DNA of 64,000 nt from Streptomyces parvulus (GTDB taxonomy: Bacteria; Actinomycetota; Actinomycetes; Streptomycetales; Streptomycetaceae): positions 248,001-312,000 of the forward strand of contig NZ_BMRX01000007.1 of the NCBI RefSeq assembly GCF_014648855.1, written 5' to 3'. Below the pieces are notes generated by a model. The model saw only the letters and a list, made by a program, of their open reading frames with translations, did not search any database and was not told the DNA's origin. The position numbers and the translations under genes are program-made. Positions 24,298 through 30,460 of the stretch are shown piece by piece; the stretch's first letter is position 1; each line of letters starts with the position of its first letter.

Positions 24298-24356
24298 GAG
24301 CCAGATCCACGGCGCGGGGCCGACGGCTCCCGCGCGGACGCGAGGAAGAGAACACG

Positions 24357-25328
24357 ATGCCACCCATCGACCGATCGGACCGCAGCGCCGGGCGCGCCGA
24401 ACACGCCCTGCTGGCCGACCTGCAGCCGGTGGTGGAGGCCAACCTCCACCGCCATCTCGGCGTCGCCAAGGAGTGGTTCCCGCACGAGTACATCCCGTGG
24501 AGCGAGGGGCGCACGTTCGACGGCCCGCTCGGCGGCGAGCCGTGGACCCCGGACGAGGCCACGCTGCCGGAGGTCGCCCGCACCTCCCTGGTGGTCAACC
24601 TGCTCACGGAGGACAACCTGCCCGGCTACCACTTCGCGGTGGCCGAGTTCGGCAAGGACGGCGCCTGGGGCACCTGGGTGGACCGCTGGACCGCCGAGGA
24701 GGCCCGGCACGGAACCGCTCTGCGGGACTACCTCCTCGCCACCCGGGCCGTCGACCCCCGGGCGCTGGAGCGGGCCCGCATGACGCACATGGAGGGCGGC
24801 TACGACCGGCCGGACGGCTACAGCGCGCTGCACGCCATCGCCTACGCCGCGTTCCAGGAGCTGGCCACCCGCATCTCGCACCGCAACACCGGCGTGGTGA
24901 GCGGGGAACCGCGGTGCGACGCGCTGCTCGCGCGGATCGCCGCGGACGAGAACCTGCACATGGTCTTCTACCGCAACCTGGTCGAGGCCGCGTTCGAACT
25001 GGCGCCGGACACGGCCATGGAGGTGGTGCGGGACGTCGTCGTCGGCTTCGAGATGCCCGGCTCCACCATCAAGGACTTCGGCCGCAAGTCCGCGGAGATC
25101 GCCATCGCCGGCATCTACGACCTGCGCCTGCACCACGACAGCGTGGTGATGCCGATCCTGCGCAGGCTCCGGGTCTTCGAGCGGGAGGGGTTCGGCGCCC
25201 CGGGCGAGGCCGCGCGGGAGGAACTCGCCGCGTTCGTGCGGCGGCTGGACACGAAGGCGACCTCGTTCACGGACCGCCGCGAGGGCATCAGGGCGGCCCG
25301 TGCGCAGCGCGAGGCCATGGCCGTCTGA
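24357..25328 (+). CDS. Acyl-[acyl-carrier-protein] desaturase (soluble di-iron)
   Basis: 323 residues with GAGGAAGAG before ATG 24357. The whole set of stearoyl-ACP desaturase di-iron ligands is visible: LLTEDNLPGYH (E85), WTAEEARHGTALRDYL (E115, H118), FQELATRISHRNTG (E168) and AADENLHMVFYRNLVE (E198, H201). FEMPGSTIKDFG near 228 is also typical of actinobacterial DesA-type enzymes. It would introduce a cis double bond (or, on an unsaturated chain, further oxidise it) in an ACP-bound fatty acid using reduced ferredoxin. Within the cluster the substrate could be an acyl chain on either dedicated ACP. The 7Fe ferredoxin is encoded next door, convergently. A housekeeping desaturase normally lies elsewhere, so this copy looks dedicated. 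Confidence 0.88.
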   Translation: MPPIDRSDRSAGRAEHALLADLQPVVEANLHRHLGVAKEWFPHEYIPWSEGRTFDGPLGGEPWTPDEATLPEVARTSLVVNLLTEDNLPGYHFAVAEFGKDGAWGTWVDRWTAEEARHGTALRDYLLATRAVDPRALERARMTHMEGGYDRPDGYSALHAIAYAAFQELATRISHRNTGVVSGEPRCDALLARIAADENLHMVFYRNLVEAAFELAPDTAMEVVRDVVVGFEMPGSTIKDFGRKSAEIAIAGIYDLRLHHDSVVMPILRRLRVFEREGFGAPGEAAREELAAFVRRLDTKATSFTDRREGIRAARAQREAMAV

Positions 25329-25340
25329 GGCGGTGACGGA

Positions 25341-25373
25341 TGAGGGGGAGGCCGGCTGCCGGCCTCCCCCTCA
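25341..25373. terminator. Bidirectional terminator hairpin
   Basis: A perfect 15-bp stem, TGAGGGGGAGGCCGG against CCGGCCTCCCCCTCA, with a 3-base loop. It lies between the convergent desaturase (stop 25328) and ferredoxin (stop 25409) genes and would end transcription from both sides. Confidence 0.8.
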
Positions 25374-25408
25374 CGCGTCGTCCGCCGCCGTACGGGTCCC
25401 CGCCGCGG

Positions 25409-25759
25409 TCAGGGGCGGCCCGCGGCCGGGGCCTGCTCCCCCGCGAGCGTCCCCCACTTGTCCGGCCGGCCCAGCCAGGCGTCGGCCTCGGCGAGCGGCC
25501 GGAGGTCGGCCGTGGCCAGCGGCAGCAGGGGAGCCAGCCGGGCGTTCCACTCCAGGGCCGGCCGCAGCTCGGGGGGCAGCTCGTCCTCCGGGTAGATCGC
25601 GTCGGCCGGGCACGCCTCCACGCAGTTGCCGCAGTCGATGCACTCCTCGGGGTCGATCACGAGGAACGTGTCGCCCTCGCGGAAGCAGGCGACGGGGCAG
25701 TACGTGACGCACTCGGCGAACTTGCAGCGCACGCACTGCTCGGCGACGACGTGGGTCAT
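25409..25759 (-). CDS. 7Fe ferredoxin (FdxA-like, 3Fe-4S/4Fe-4S)
   Basis: 116 residues; ATG 25759 overlaps the stop of the patatin-like gene. The N-terminal cluster motif has Cys at 9, 12, 17, 21 and 25 (CVRCKFAECVTYCPVACF), followed by CIDCGNCVEACPADAI with Cys at 40, 43, 46 and 50. This is the classic seven-iron bacterial ferredoxin layout with a C-terminal extension (about 60 residues). It is the likely electron donor to the di-iron desaturase encoded across the terminator and perhaps to the other di-iron enzyme at 4360-5334. Confidence 0.9.
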   Translation of the reverse strand: MTHVVAEQCVRCKFAECVTYCPVACFREGDTFLVIDPEECIDCGNCVEACPADAIYPEDELPPELRPALEWNARLAPLLPLATADLRPLAEADAWLGRPDKWGTLAGEQAPAAGRP

Positions 25760-26697
25760 GCGACGCCCTCCCGGGACCCGGCCGGCAGTCCGGGGTGCGC
25801 GTCCAGGAAGCCGTGTCCGGCCGCGAGCCCGGCCTCGTACGCGGCGACCAGCCCCTCGGCGGTCGCGGCCGCGTAGTCGACGCCCAGGGTCTTCAGGTCC
25901 TCCCCGGGCTTGACGACCATGACCCGCGCGCCGTCGAGCACGGTGCCGTCGGCGATCTCCTCGGAGGCGTAGAGGTCGCGGTAGAGCGGGAACGGGTCGG
26001 ATCCGATCGCGATCAGCTCGCTCACGCCCCGCGCGGCGACCTCACGCGCCGGGCAGGAGCAGGTGTAGGAAGCGTCGACGTAGGCCTCCCCGTCGATCTC
26101 GGCGGGGACCGCCCAGGCATGCAGCATCCGGGTGGAGGCGTAGGCGACCGCGTCGTGGTTCTGCGGGGTCAGACGCGGGAAGCCCTCGCCCGGCTCCGCC
26201 CGCGAGGAGAAGACGACGGGAGCGAGGTTCTTCTCGACCCAGCCGCGGTCCCCGGTGAAGACGTCCCGCAGCAGCTGCTTGCCGAGCGCCTTGGCACCGG
26301 GCCCCTGGGTGGTCTCCGCGGCGGCCGCGTCGGTGACCTTGCTGGTCGCCAGCAGGTACTCCGGCGCGCCGGGGCGGAACAGGCCCTCGCGCAGGGCGGG
26401 TCCGTGCGCGGCGATGCTGTCGAGGACCACCCGGCTCATCCCCCGCTCGCCGGCGGCCGCGGCGGCACCGAGCCAGTAGTCCACGCCGACCTCGCGGGCC
26501 CGGCCGATCGCGGCGAGGCCGCAGGACAGCCCCGAGGAGGAGGCCGCGGCGTACACGTCGGCCCGCAGGCCGCGCTCCTCGAAGGCGGACAGCACCCCGT
26601 GGCCGTAGACGCCCTTGAGCATGCCGGACGCCACCACGACGCCCACCCGTCCGCCTTCCCGGGACCCGTCCCCGCCCGGGGCTCCGTCGCCGGTCAC
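25756..26697 (-). CDS. Patatin-like phospholipase-family protein with altered nucleophile elbow
   Basis: 313 residues from GTG 26697, which overlaps the stop of the small gene upstream (GTGA). The fold is recognisable from VGVVVASGMLKGVYGHGVLSAF (residues 18-39), DVYAAASSSGLSCG (47-60) and the C-terminal AYVDASYTCSCPA followed by SELIAIGSDP. In patatins the elbow is G-x-S-x-G and the dyad Asp sits in DG(G/A). Here the elbow reads A-A-S-S-S (Ser53 retained, both Gly lost) and the dyad is D-A-S. An acyl hydrolase or acyltransferase acting on a lipid intermediate is suggested by the acyl-chain genes around it, but the changed elbow leaves activity open. Confidence 0.68.
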   Translation of the reverse strand: MTGDGAPGGDGSREGGRVGVVVASGMLKGVYGHGVLSAFEERGLRADVYAAASSSGLSCGLAAIGRAREVGVDYWLGAAAAAGERGMSRVVLDSIAAHGPALREGLFRPGAPEYLLATSKVTDAAAAETTQGPGAKALGKQLLRDVFTGDRGWVEKNLAPVVFSSRAEPGEGFPRLTPQNHDAVAYASTRMLHAWAVPAEIDGEAYVDASYTCSCPAREVAARGVSELIAIGSDPFPLYRDLYASEEIADGTVLDGARVMVVKPGEDLKTLGVDYAAATAEGLVAAYEAGLAAGHGFLDAHPGLPAGSREGVA

Positions 26698-26867
26698 GGC
26701 CGTGCTCCCGGCCGGGCGGCGGCGGGCTCGGCGGAGGTGTCCCCCAGGAACTCGGCGTCGATCACCGAGTCGAGGTGGTCCTTGATCCACTGATTGGGTC
26801 CGGGCTGCCGGTCCGCCGCGGTCTCCGTGCCGCGGCCGGCGGGATGCGAGAGAGCTGAGAGAGCCAT
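26694..26867 (-). CDS. Small protein of unknown function, first gene of a TetR-controlled operon
   Basis: 57 residues from ATG 26867, preceded by GGAGG with 5-base spacing; an ATG at 26879 has no ribosome site. The protein reads as a polar, probably disordered head, a central helix-like stretch (NQWIKDHLDSVIDAEFLGD), and an Ala/Pro-rich tail; it has no Cys and no signal peptide. Its stop overlaps the start of the patatin-like gene. I know no family for it. The central D-S-V/I-D segment and the acidic helix resemble a carrier-protein recognition loop only superficially. Because it is the first gene behind the operator at 26907 it is likely expressed with the cluster. A partner protein, a leader or a precursor peptide are all possible. 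Confidence 0.6.
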   Translation of the reverse strand: MALSALSHPAGRGTETAADRQPGPNQWIKDHLDSVIDAEFLGDTSAEPAAARPGARP

Positions 26868-26906
26868 GTCGTCCTCCATGCGGGAGCGCTGACGGCAGGG
26901 AGATTA

Positions 26907-26925
26907 GCACGATCGTGCGTACAGT
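26907..26925. promoter_or_regulatory. TetR-type operator upstream of the small protein/patatin/ferredoxin operon
   Basis: GCACGATCGTGCGTACAGT repeats the site at 6323-6341 with one difference, including the perfect palindrome GCACGATCGTGC (26907-26918). It lies 40 bp upstream of the ATG at 26867. Confidence 0.7.
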
Positions 26926-26966
26926 TTTATAGTGCGCGCGCGATGCCCTGGTATAAATATGAGCGA

Positions 26967-27000
26967 ACGATCGTGCAGACATTATCGCTCGTGCAGACAT
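26967..27000. promoter_or_regulatory. Two TetR-type half-operators upstream of the hydrolase/enoyl reductase operon
   Basis: ACGATCGTGCAGACA (26967-26981) and CGCTCGTGCAGACAT (26986-27000) are direct repeats, 19 bases apart, of the right part of the operator consensus, next to an AT-rich TATAAATAT at 26952-26960. They sit 50-85 bp upstream of ATG 27052. Together with 26907-26925 this makes a divergent control region with three copies. Confidence 0.55.
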
Positions 27001-27051
27001 TGCCGGCATTCCTCGTGCCGCTGTGTCCGCTGACCGACCTGGAGGCGTCCC

Positions 27052-27915
27052 ATGGACCTCGCGACGACGGAGGCCGCCCTGGCCCCGACCACCGAGGGAG
27101 AGCGGCTGTTCGACCTCTTCCGGCGGCCCCAGGGGCGCAGCAGGACCAGGCCGGACGAGCGGGCCGCCCTGGAGAGCGCGCGCACCGGCACGGTGGACGT
27201 CGGCGGCGGCGAGGTCGTCACCTACGCCTGGGGCACCGGCGAGCGCCCCGTCCTGCTGGTGCACGGCTGGGAGTCGCGCGCGTCGCGCTACGCCAAGCTG
27301 GTCGTACGGCTCCTCGAACTCGGCCTCAGCCCGGTGTCCTTCGACGCGCCGGGGCACGGCGAGTCGGAGGGGGACGGCGCGACCCTGCTCGACTACGGCG
27401 CCGCCATCCGCGCGCTGCACCGCGCGCACGGTGGCTTCGAGGCCGTCGTGGGCCACTCCTTCGGCGCGCTGGCGCTCTTCCTGTCCCTGTCCGGGGGGCT
27501 GGAGACCCGGCGCATGGTGGCGATCAGCACGGTCCCCGACTTCGCCTACCTGGTCGACTCGTTCTGCGCCCACACGGCCCTGGACGCGCGCGGCGACGCG
27601 GAGTTGCGCGACCGCCTGGACCGCGACCTGTACCCGGGCGAGGACATGTGGACCCGCTTCTCGGTGCTGCACCACGCGCCGCGGGTGCGGTTCCCGCTGC
27701 TGCTGGTCCACGACGAGAACGACGAGGCGGTCGGCGCGGAGCAGGCGGAGCGGCTCGCCGGGGCCTTCGGGGACCGGGCGCGCCTGGTGGTCACCCGCCG
27801 GCTCGGGCACCGGCGGATCCTCGGGGCCCCCGTGGTGGTCGACACGGTCGCCCGGTTCCTCGCCGGCGGGGAGCCCACCGGCCGCTCCCCCCGGGGGGAG
27901 GCGGCGGCCCGGTGA
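27052..27915 (+). CDS. Alpha/beta hydrolase
   Basis: 287 residues; GGAGG lies six bases before ATG 27052. Features: LLVHGWESRASRY (oxyanion region, near 78), FDAPGHGESEG, nucleophile elbow VVGHSFGALALFLSL (GHSFG), acid in LLLVHDENDEAVG and His in RRLGHRRILGAP. The protein resembles the one at 29486-30382 over its whole length (VLLVHGW.SRASR, FDAP.HGE, LLVVHDE.D, LGHRRILG), so the two are paralogues and may share a substrate type. It is coupled by GTGA to the enoyl-reductase gene. Substrate unknown; acyl-ester or thioester hydrolysis is plausible. Confidence 0.75.
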   Translation: MDLATTEAALAPTTEGERLFDLFRRPQGRSRTRPDERAALESARTGTVDVGGGEVVTYAWGTGERPVLLVHGWESRASRYAKLVVRLLELGLSPVSFDAPGHGESEGDGATLLDYGAAIRALHRAHGGFEAVVGHSFGALALFLSLSGGLETRRMVAISTVPDFAYLVDSFCAHTALDARGDAELRDRLDRDLYPGEDMWTRFSVLHHAPRVRFPLLLVHDENDEAVGAEQAERLAGAFGDRARLVVTRRLGHRRILGAPVVVDTVARFLAGGEPTGRSPRGEAAAR

Positions 27916-28691
27916 GCGGACTGCTCGCGGGCAGGCGCGTCCTGGTGACCGGCGTCCTGCTGGAGTCCTCGATCGCCTTCCACACCGCCCGGCTCGCCCA
28001 GGAGCAGGGCGCCGAGGTGGTCCTCACCGGGCACGGCAGGCTCGGTCTCGTCGAGCGGGTCGCCCGCCGGCTGCCCGCGCCGGCGCCGCTCGTCGAGCTG
28101 GACGTCCGCGACGCGGGCCACCTGGAGAGCCTGGCCGGCCGGATCGCGGAACGGGTGGGCGCGGACGCGCGTCTCGACGGCGTCGTGCACTCCATCGCCT
28201 TCGCCCCGCAGGACGCGCTGGGCGGCGGCTTCCTCGCGACCGGCTGGGAGTCGGTGCGGACCGCGGTCGAGGTCTCCGCGTACTCCCTCAAGGCGCTGAC
28301 CGTCGCCTGCCTGCCGTTGATGGAGGAACGCGGCGGGGCGGTCGTGGGCCTGGACTTCGACGCGCGCACGGCCTGGCCGGCGTACGACTGGATGGGCGTG
28401 GCCAAGTCGGCGCTGGAGGCCACCTCCCGCCACCTCGCGCGCGACCTCGGGCCGCGCGGGATCCGCTGCAACCTGGTCGCGGCCGGGCCGGTCAGCACCA
28501 TGGCGGCGCGGCACATCCCCGGCTTCGACACCTTCCGCGAGATCTGGGAGACCCGCGCCCCGCTCGCCTGGGACATCCGCGACCCCGAGCCGGCCGCCCG
28601 CGCCGTCGTCGCCCTGCTGTCCGACTGGTTCCCCCGCACGACGGGGGAGATCGTGCACGTCGACGGCGGCGTGCACGCGATGGGGGCGTGA
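27912..28691 (+). CDS. Enoyl-[acyl-carrier-protein] reductase, FabI/InhA type
   Basis: 259 residues. The InhA-like pattern is clear from end to end: GRRVLVTGVLLESSIAFHTA, AQEQGAEVVLTG, LDGVVHSIAFAP, the active-site FDARTAWPAYDWMGVAKSAL (Y-x6-K), IRCNLVAAGP and LLSDWFPRTTGEIVHVDGG. It reduces trans-2-enoyl-ACP with NADH. Actinobacteria already have a housekeeping FabI, so this copy is either part of product assembly (with the KS and ACPs) or a resistant duplicate protecting against a FabI-directed product. It is coupled to the hydrolase upstream and sits in the TetR regulon. Confidence 0.87.
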   Translation: MSGLLAGRRVLVTGVLLESSIAFHTARLAQEQGAEVVLTGHGRLGLVERVARRLPAPAPLVELDVRDAGHLESLAGRIAERVGADARLDGVVHSIAFAPQDALGGGFLATGWESVRTAVEVSAYSLKALTVACLPLMEERGGAVVGLDFDARTAWPAYDWMGVAKSALEATSRHLARDLGPRGIRCNLVAAGPVSTMAARHIPGFDTFREIWETRAPLAWDIRDPEPAARAVVALLSDWFPRTTGEIVHVDGGVHAMGA

Positions 28692-28713
28692 GGGCGGCCG
28701 GGGCCGCCGCCCG

Positions 28714-28730
28714 GGAGCGGCAGCCGCTCC
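28714..28730. terminator. Hairpin between enoyl reductase and TetR2 genes
   Basis: GGAGCGG/CCGCTCC with a three-base loop ends exactly at the start of the TetR2 stop region. It is preceded by a GGCGGC/GCCGCC inverted repeat just after the enoyl-reductase stop. Short but well placed between convergent genes. Confidence 0.5.
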
Positions 28731-29387
28731 TCAGGCGCTCTCGGGCAGCAGCGACGGATCGGTGACGACGGTGCGCAGCCGGCTCAGCACGGCCTTCTCC
28801 GCCTTGCCGTAGCAGGTGAAGTCGTCGTGGAGGACGGACTCGGCGTTGGCCATCTCCAGGAACGCCACCAGCTCGAAGATCAGCTGAGGGACGTCGGCGT
28901 CGTCCGCGATCTCGCCCGCAAGCTGGGCCTCGCGCGCCGTCTGCTCCAGGTACGAGAACCAGTTGACGCGGGCCGAGGCGAGCATGTCGTGGACCTTGCC
29001 CTCGCGCGCGTCGTACTCGGCGGAGGCCGAGTAGAAGAAGCAGCCGCCGGGGAAGACCCGCTCCCTGGAGTACGTGAGCCAGCCCGTGCACAGCTGCCGC
29101 AGGCGGCCGACGCCGGCCGGCAGATCGCGGGCGGGCTGGACCACGTGCTCCAGGTACACGGTGATGGCGGCGCGGATCGTCGCGAGCTGGAGGTCCTCCT
29201 TGGAGCCGAAGAGAGCGAAGACGCCGCTCTTGCTGAGCTTCAGCTCACTGGCCAGCTGGCCCATGGAAAGCGCCGCGAGGCCTTCCACCGAGGCGATCTC
29301 CACCGCACGTCTGAGGATCAGCTGACGGGTCTGGTTGCCGCGCGCGATCCGTCCGTCGGCCTGCGTTCCTGCCACGCCCATGTGCAC
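28731..29387 (-). CDS. TetR-family transcriptional regulator (TetR2)
   Basis: 218 residues from GTG 29387 (GGGAG five bases upstream); ATG 29381 is nearly equivalent. The helix-turn-helix region LASELKLSKSGVFALFGSKED is almost the same as in TetR1 (LAGELDLSKSGVFALFGSKEE), and the ligand domain shares VVQPARDLPAG, VFPGGCFFYSASAEYDAR and LEMANAESVLHDDFTCY. The near-identical recognition helix implies that both repressors bind the same operator family. A weak operator-like site is at 29452-29466, upstream of the start. Confidence 0.88.
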   Translation of the reverse strand: MHMGVAGTQADGRIARGNQTRQLILRRAVEIASVEGLAALSMGQLASELKLSKSGVFALFGSKEDLQLATIRAAITVYLEHVVQPARDLPAGVGRLRQLCTGWLTYSRERVFPGGCFFYSASAEYDAREGKVHDMLASARVNWFSYLEQTAREAQLAGEIADDADVPQLIFELVAFLEMANAESVLHDDFTCYGKAEKAVLSRLRTVVTDPSLLPESA

Positions 29388-29451
29388 CCACTCTCCCGGA
29401 GCCGGACTTTCTCGGCTCCATTGAGGCGTCAACAGTGTAGCGAATAAGTGG

Positions 29452-29466
29452 ACGTGCGTGCGGTTT
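29452..29466. promoter_or_regulatory. Weak TetR-type operator upstream of tetR2
   Basis: ACGTGCGTGCGGTTT keeps ACGnnCGTGCG of the consensus. It lies about 65 bp upstream of the tetR2 start and just after the stop of the hydrolase gene to the right, the place expected for autoregulation. Confidence 0.4.
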
Positions 29467-29485
29467 GGTGCGGCACCGGAAGCCG

Positions 29486-30382
29486 TCAGTCCAGAACGGC
29501 CGCCCGCACGTCGGTACCGTCGGCGGCGCGCCCCTGGGGGGAGACGAACTCCAGGACGGTCCGCACGACCTCCTCGTCACCGAGGATGCGCCGGTGCCCG
29601 AGCCCCTTCGTGAGCACCAGCCGCGCCCGGTCGCCGAAGGCCCCGGCGATCCTGCGGCCCTGATCCGCCCGGATCCTGGTGTCGTCCTCGTCGTGGACCA
29701 CCAGGAGCGGGGCGCGCACGGTCCCGGGCATGTCCGTGAGCGAGAACGGCACCTCGTCGCGCGGCAGGTCGGGGAAGAGCCGCACCCTGATCTCGTCGTG
29801 CAGCCGGGCCTTGAGCCGGTCGCGGACGCGGAGTTCGGCGGAGAACTCCTCCACCAGGTAGTCGAAGTCGCAGACCCCGCTGATCGTGACGACCTTCCGC
29901 GCCACCACCCCGCCGCGCAGACCGAAGAACGAGCCGAGAACGCCCATGGAGTGGGCGATCAGACCGTCGAAGTCGCCGTACTCGGCGTGCAGCGCGGTGA
30001 CGATGTCGCGGTAGTCGAGGATGGTCGTGCCGCGTCCGTCCGCCTCGCCGTGGGCCGGCGCGTCGAAGGCGACGACGCTGTGGCCGCGTTCGAGCAGCCC
30101 GGGGACGAAAGCGGACAGCCGCGAGGCGCGCGACTGCCATCCGTGCACCAGGAGCACCGGGCTGCCACCGTCGCCCCAGCGGTAGGTCACCGCGTGCTTG
30201 CCGCCGCCCAGCTCGACGCGGCCCACGTGCGCCTGGTCCAGGAGGGCGCGCTCGGAGGACCGGAGCCGGCCGCGCACGAGCGGCATGTGGAAGAGGGCGA
30301 AGGCGCCCTTGCCGGCGAGCCGCCCCGAGACCAGGGAGAGGGCGTTGAGGGCGGTGCTCGCGACTGCCTCGACGGGTTTCAT
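29486..30382 (-). CDS. Alpha/beta hydrolase (paralogue of the one at 27052-27915)
   Basis: 298 residues from ATG 30382; an ATG two codons earlier (30388) is too close to the GAGGAG ribosome site. Features: VLLVHGWQSRASRL, VAFDAPAHGEADGRG, nucleophile elbow LIAHSMGVLGSFFGL (AHSMG, with Ala in place of the first Gly), acid in LLVVHDEDDTRIR, and LTKGLGHRRILGDE with the His. The extra N-terminal segment contains LNALSLVSGRLAGKGAFALF, which could be a weak membrane anchor or amphipathic helix. It appears as a single gene divergent from 30461-30937, with an operator between them. Confidence 0.73.
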   Translation of the reverse strand: MKPVEAVASTALNALSLVSGRLAGKGAFALFHMPLVRGRLRSSERALLDQAHVGRVELGGGKHAVTYRWGDGGSPVLLVHGWQSRASRLSAFVPGLLERGHSVVAFDAPAHGEADGRGTTILDYRDIVTALHAEYGDFDGLIAHSMGVLGSFFGLRGGVVARKVVTISGVCDFDYLVEEFSAELRVRDRLKARLHDEIRVRLFPDLPRDEVPFSLTDMPGTVRAPLLVVHDEDDTRIRADQGRRIAGAFGDRARLVLTKGLGHRRILGDEEVVRTVLEFVSPQGRAADGTDVRAAVLD

Positions 30383-30423
30383 GCTCATGGCTCCTCGCTC
30401 GCGCGTCAGGGCCTGATATATTA

Positions 30424-30442
30424 GCACGATCGAGCGTTCAGT
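30424..30442. promoter_or_regulatory. TetR-type operator in a divergent promoter
   Basis: GCACGATCGAGCGTTCAGT differs from the 6323 site at one base. It lies 42 bp upstream of the minus-strand hydrolase ATG and only 19 bp upstream of the plus-strand ATG at 30461, so a bound repressor should block both promoters. Confidence 0.68.
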
Positions 30443-30460
30443 TTCTCGCGAGGAGTCCAC

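Noticed and set aside
26940..27003. Tandem CGTGCAGACATT repeats as a CRISPR-like or integration repeat
   Set aside because: Only two copies, next to a promoter, and matching the TetR operator consensus.
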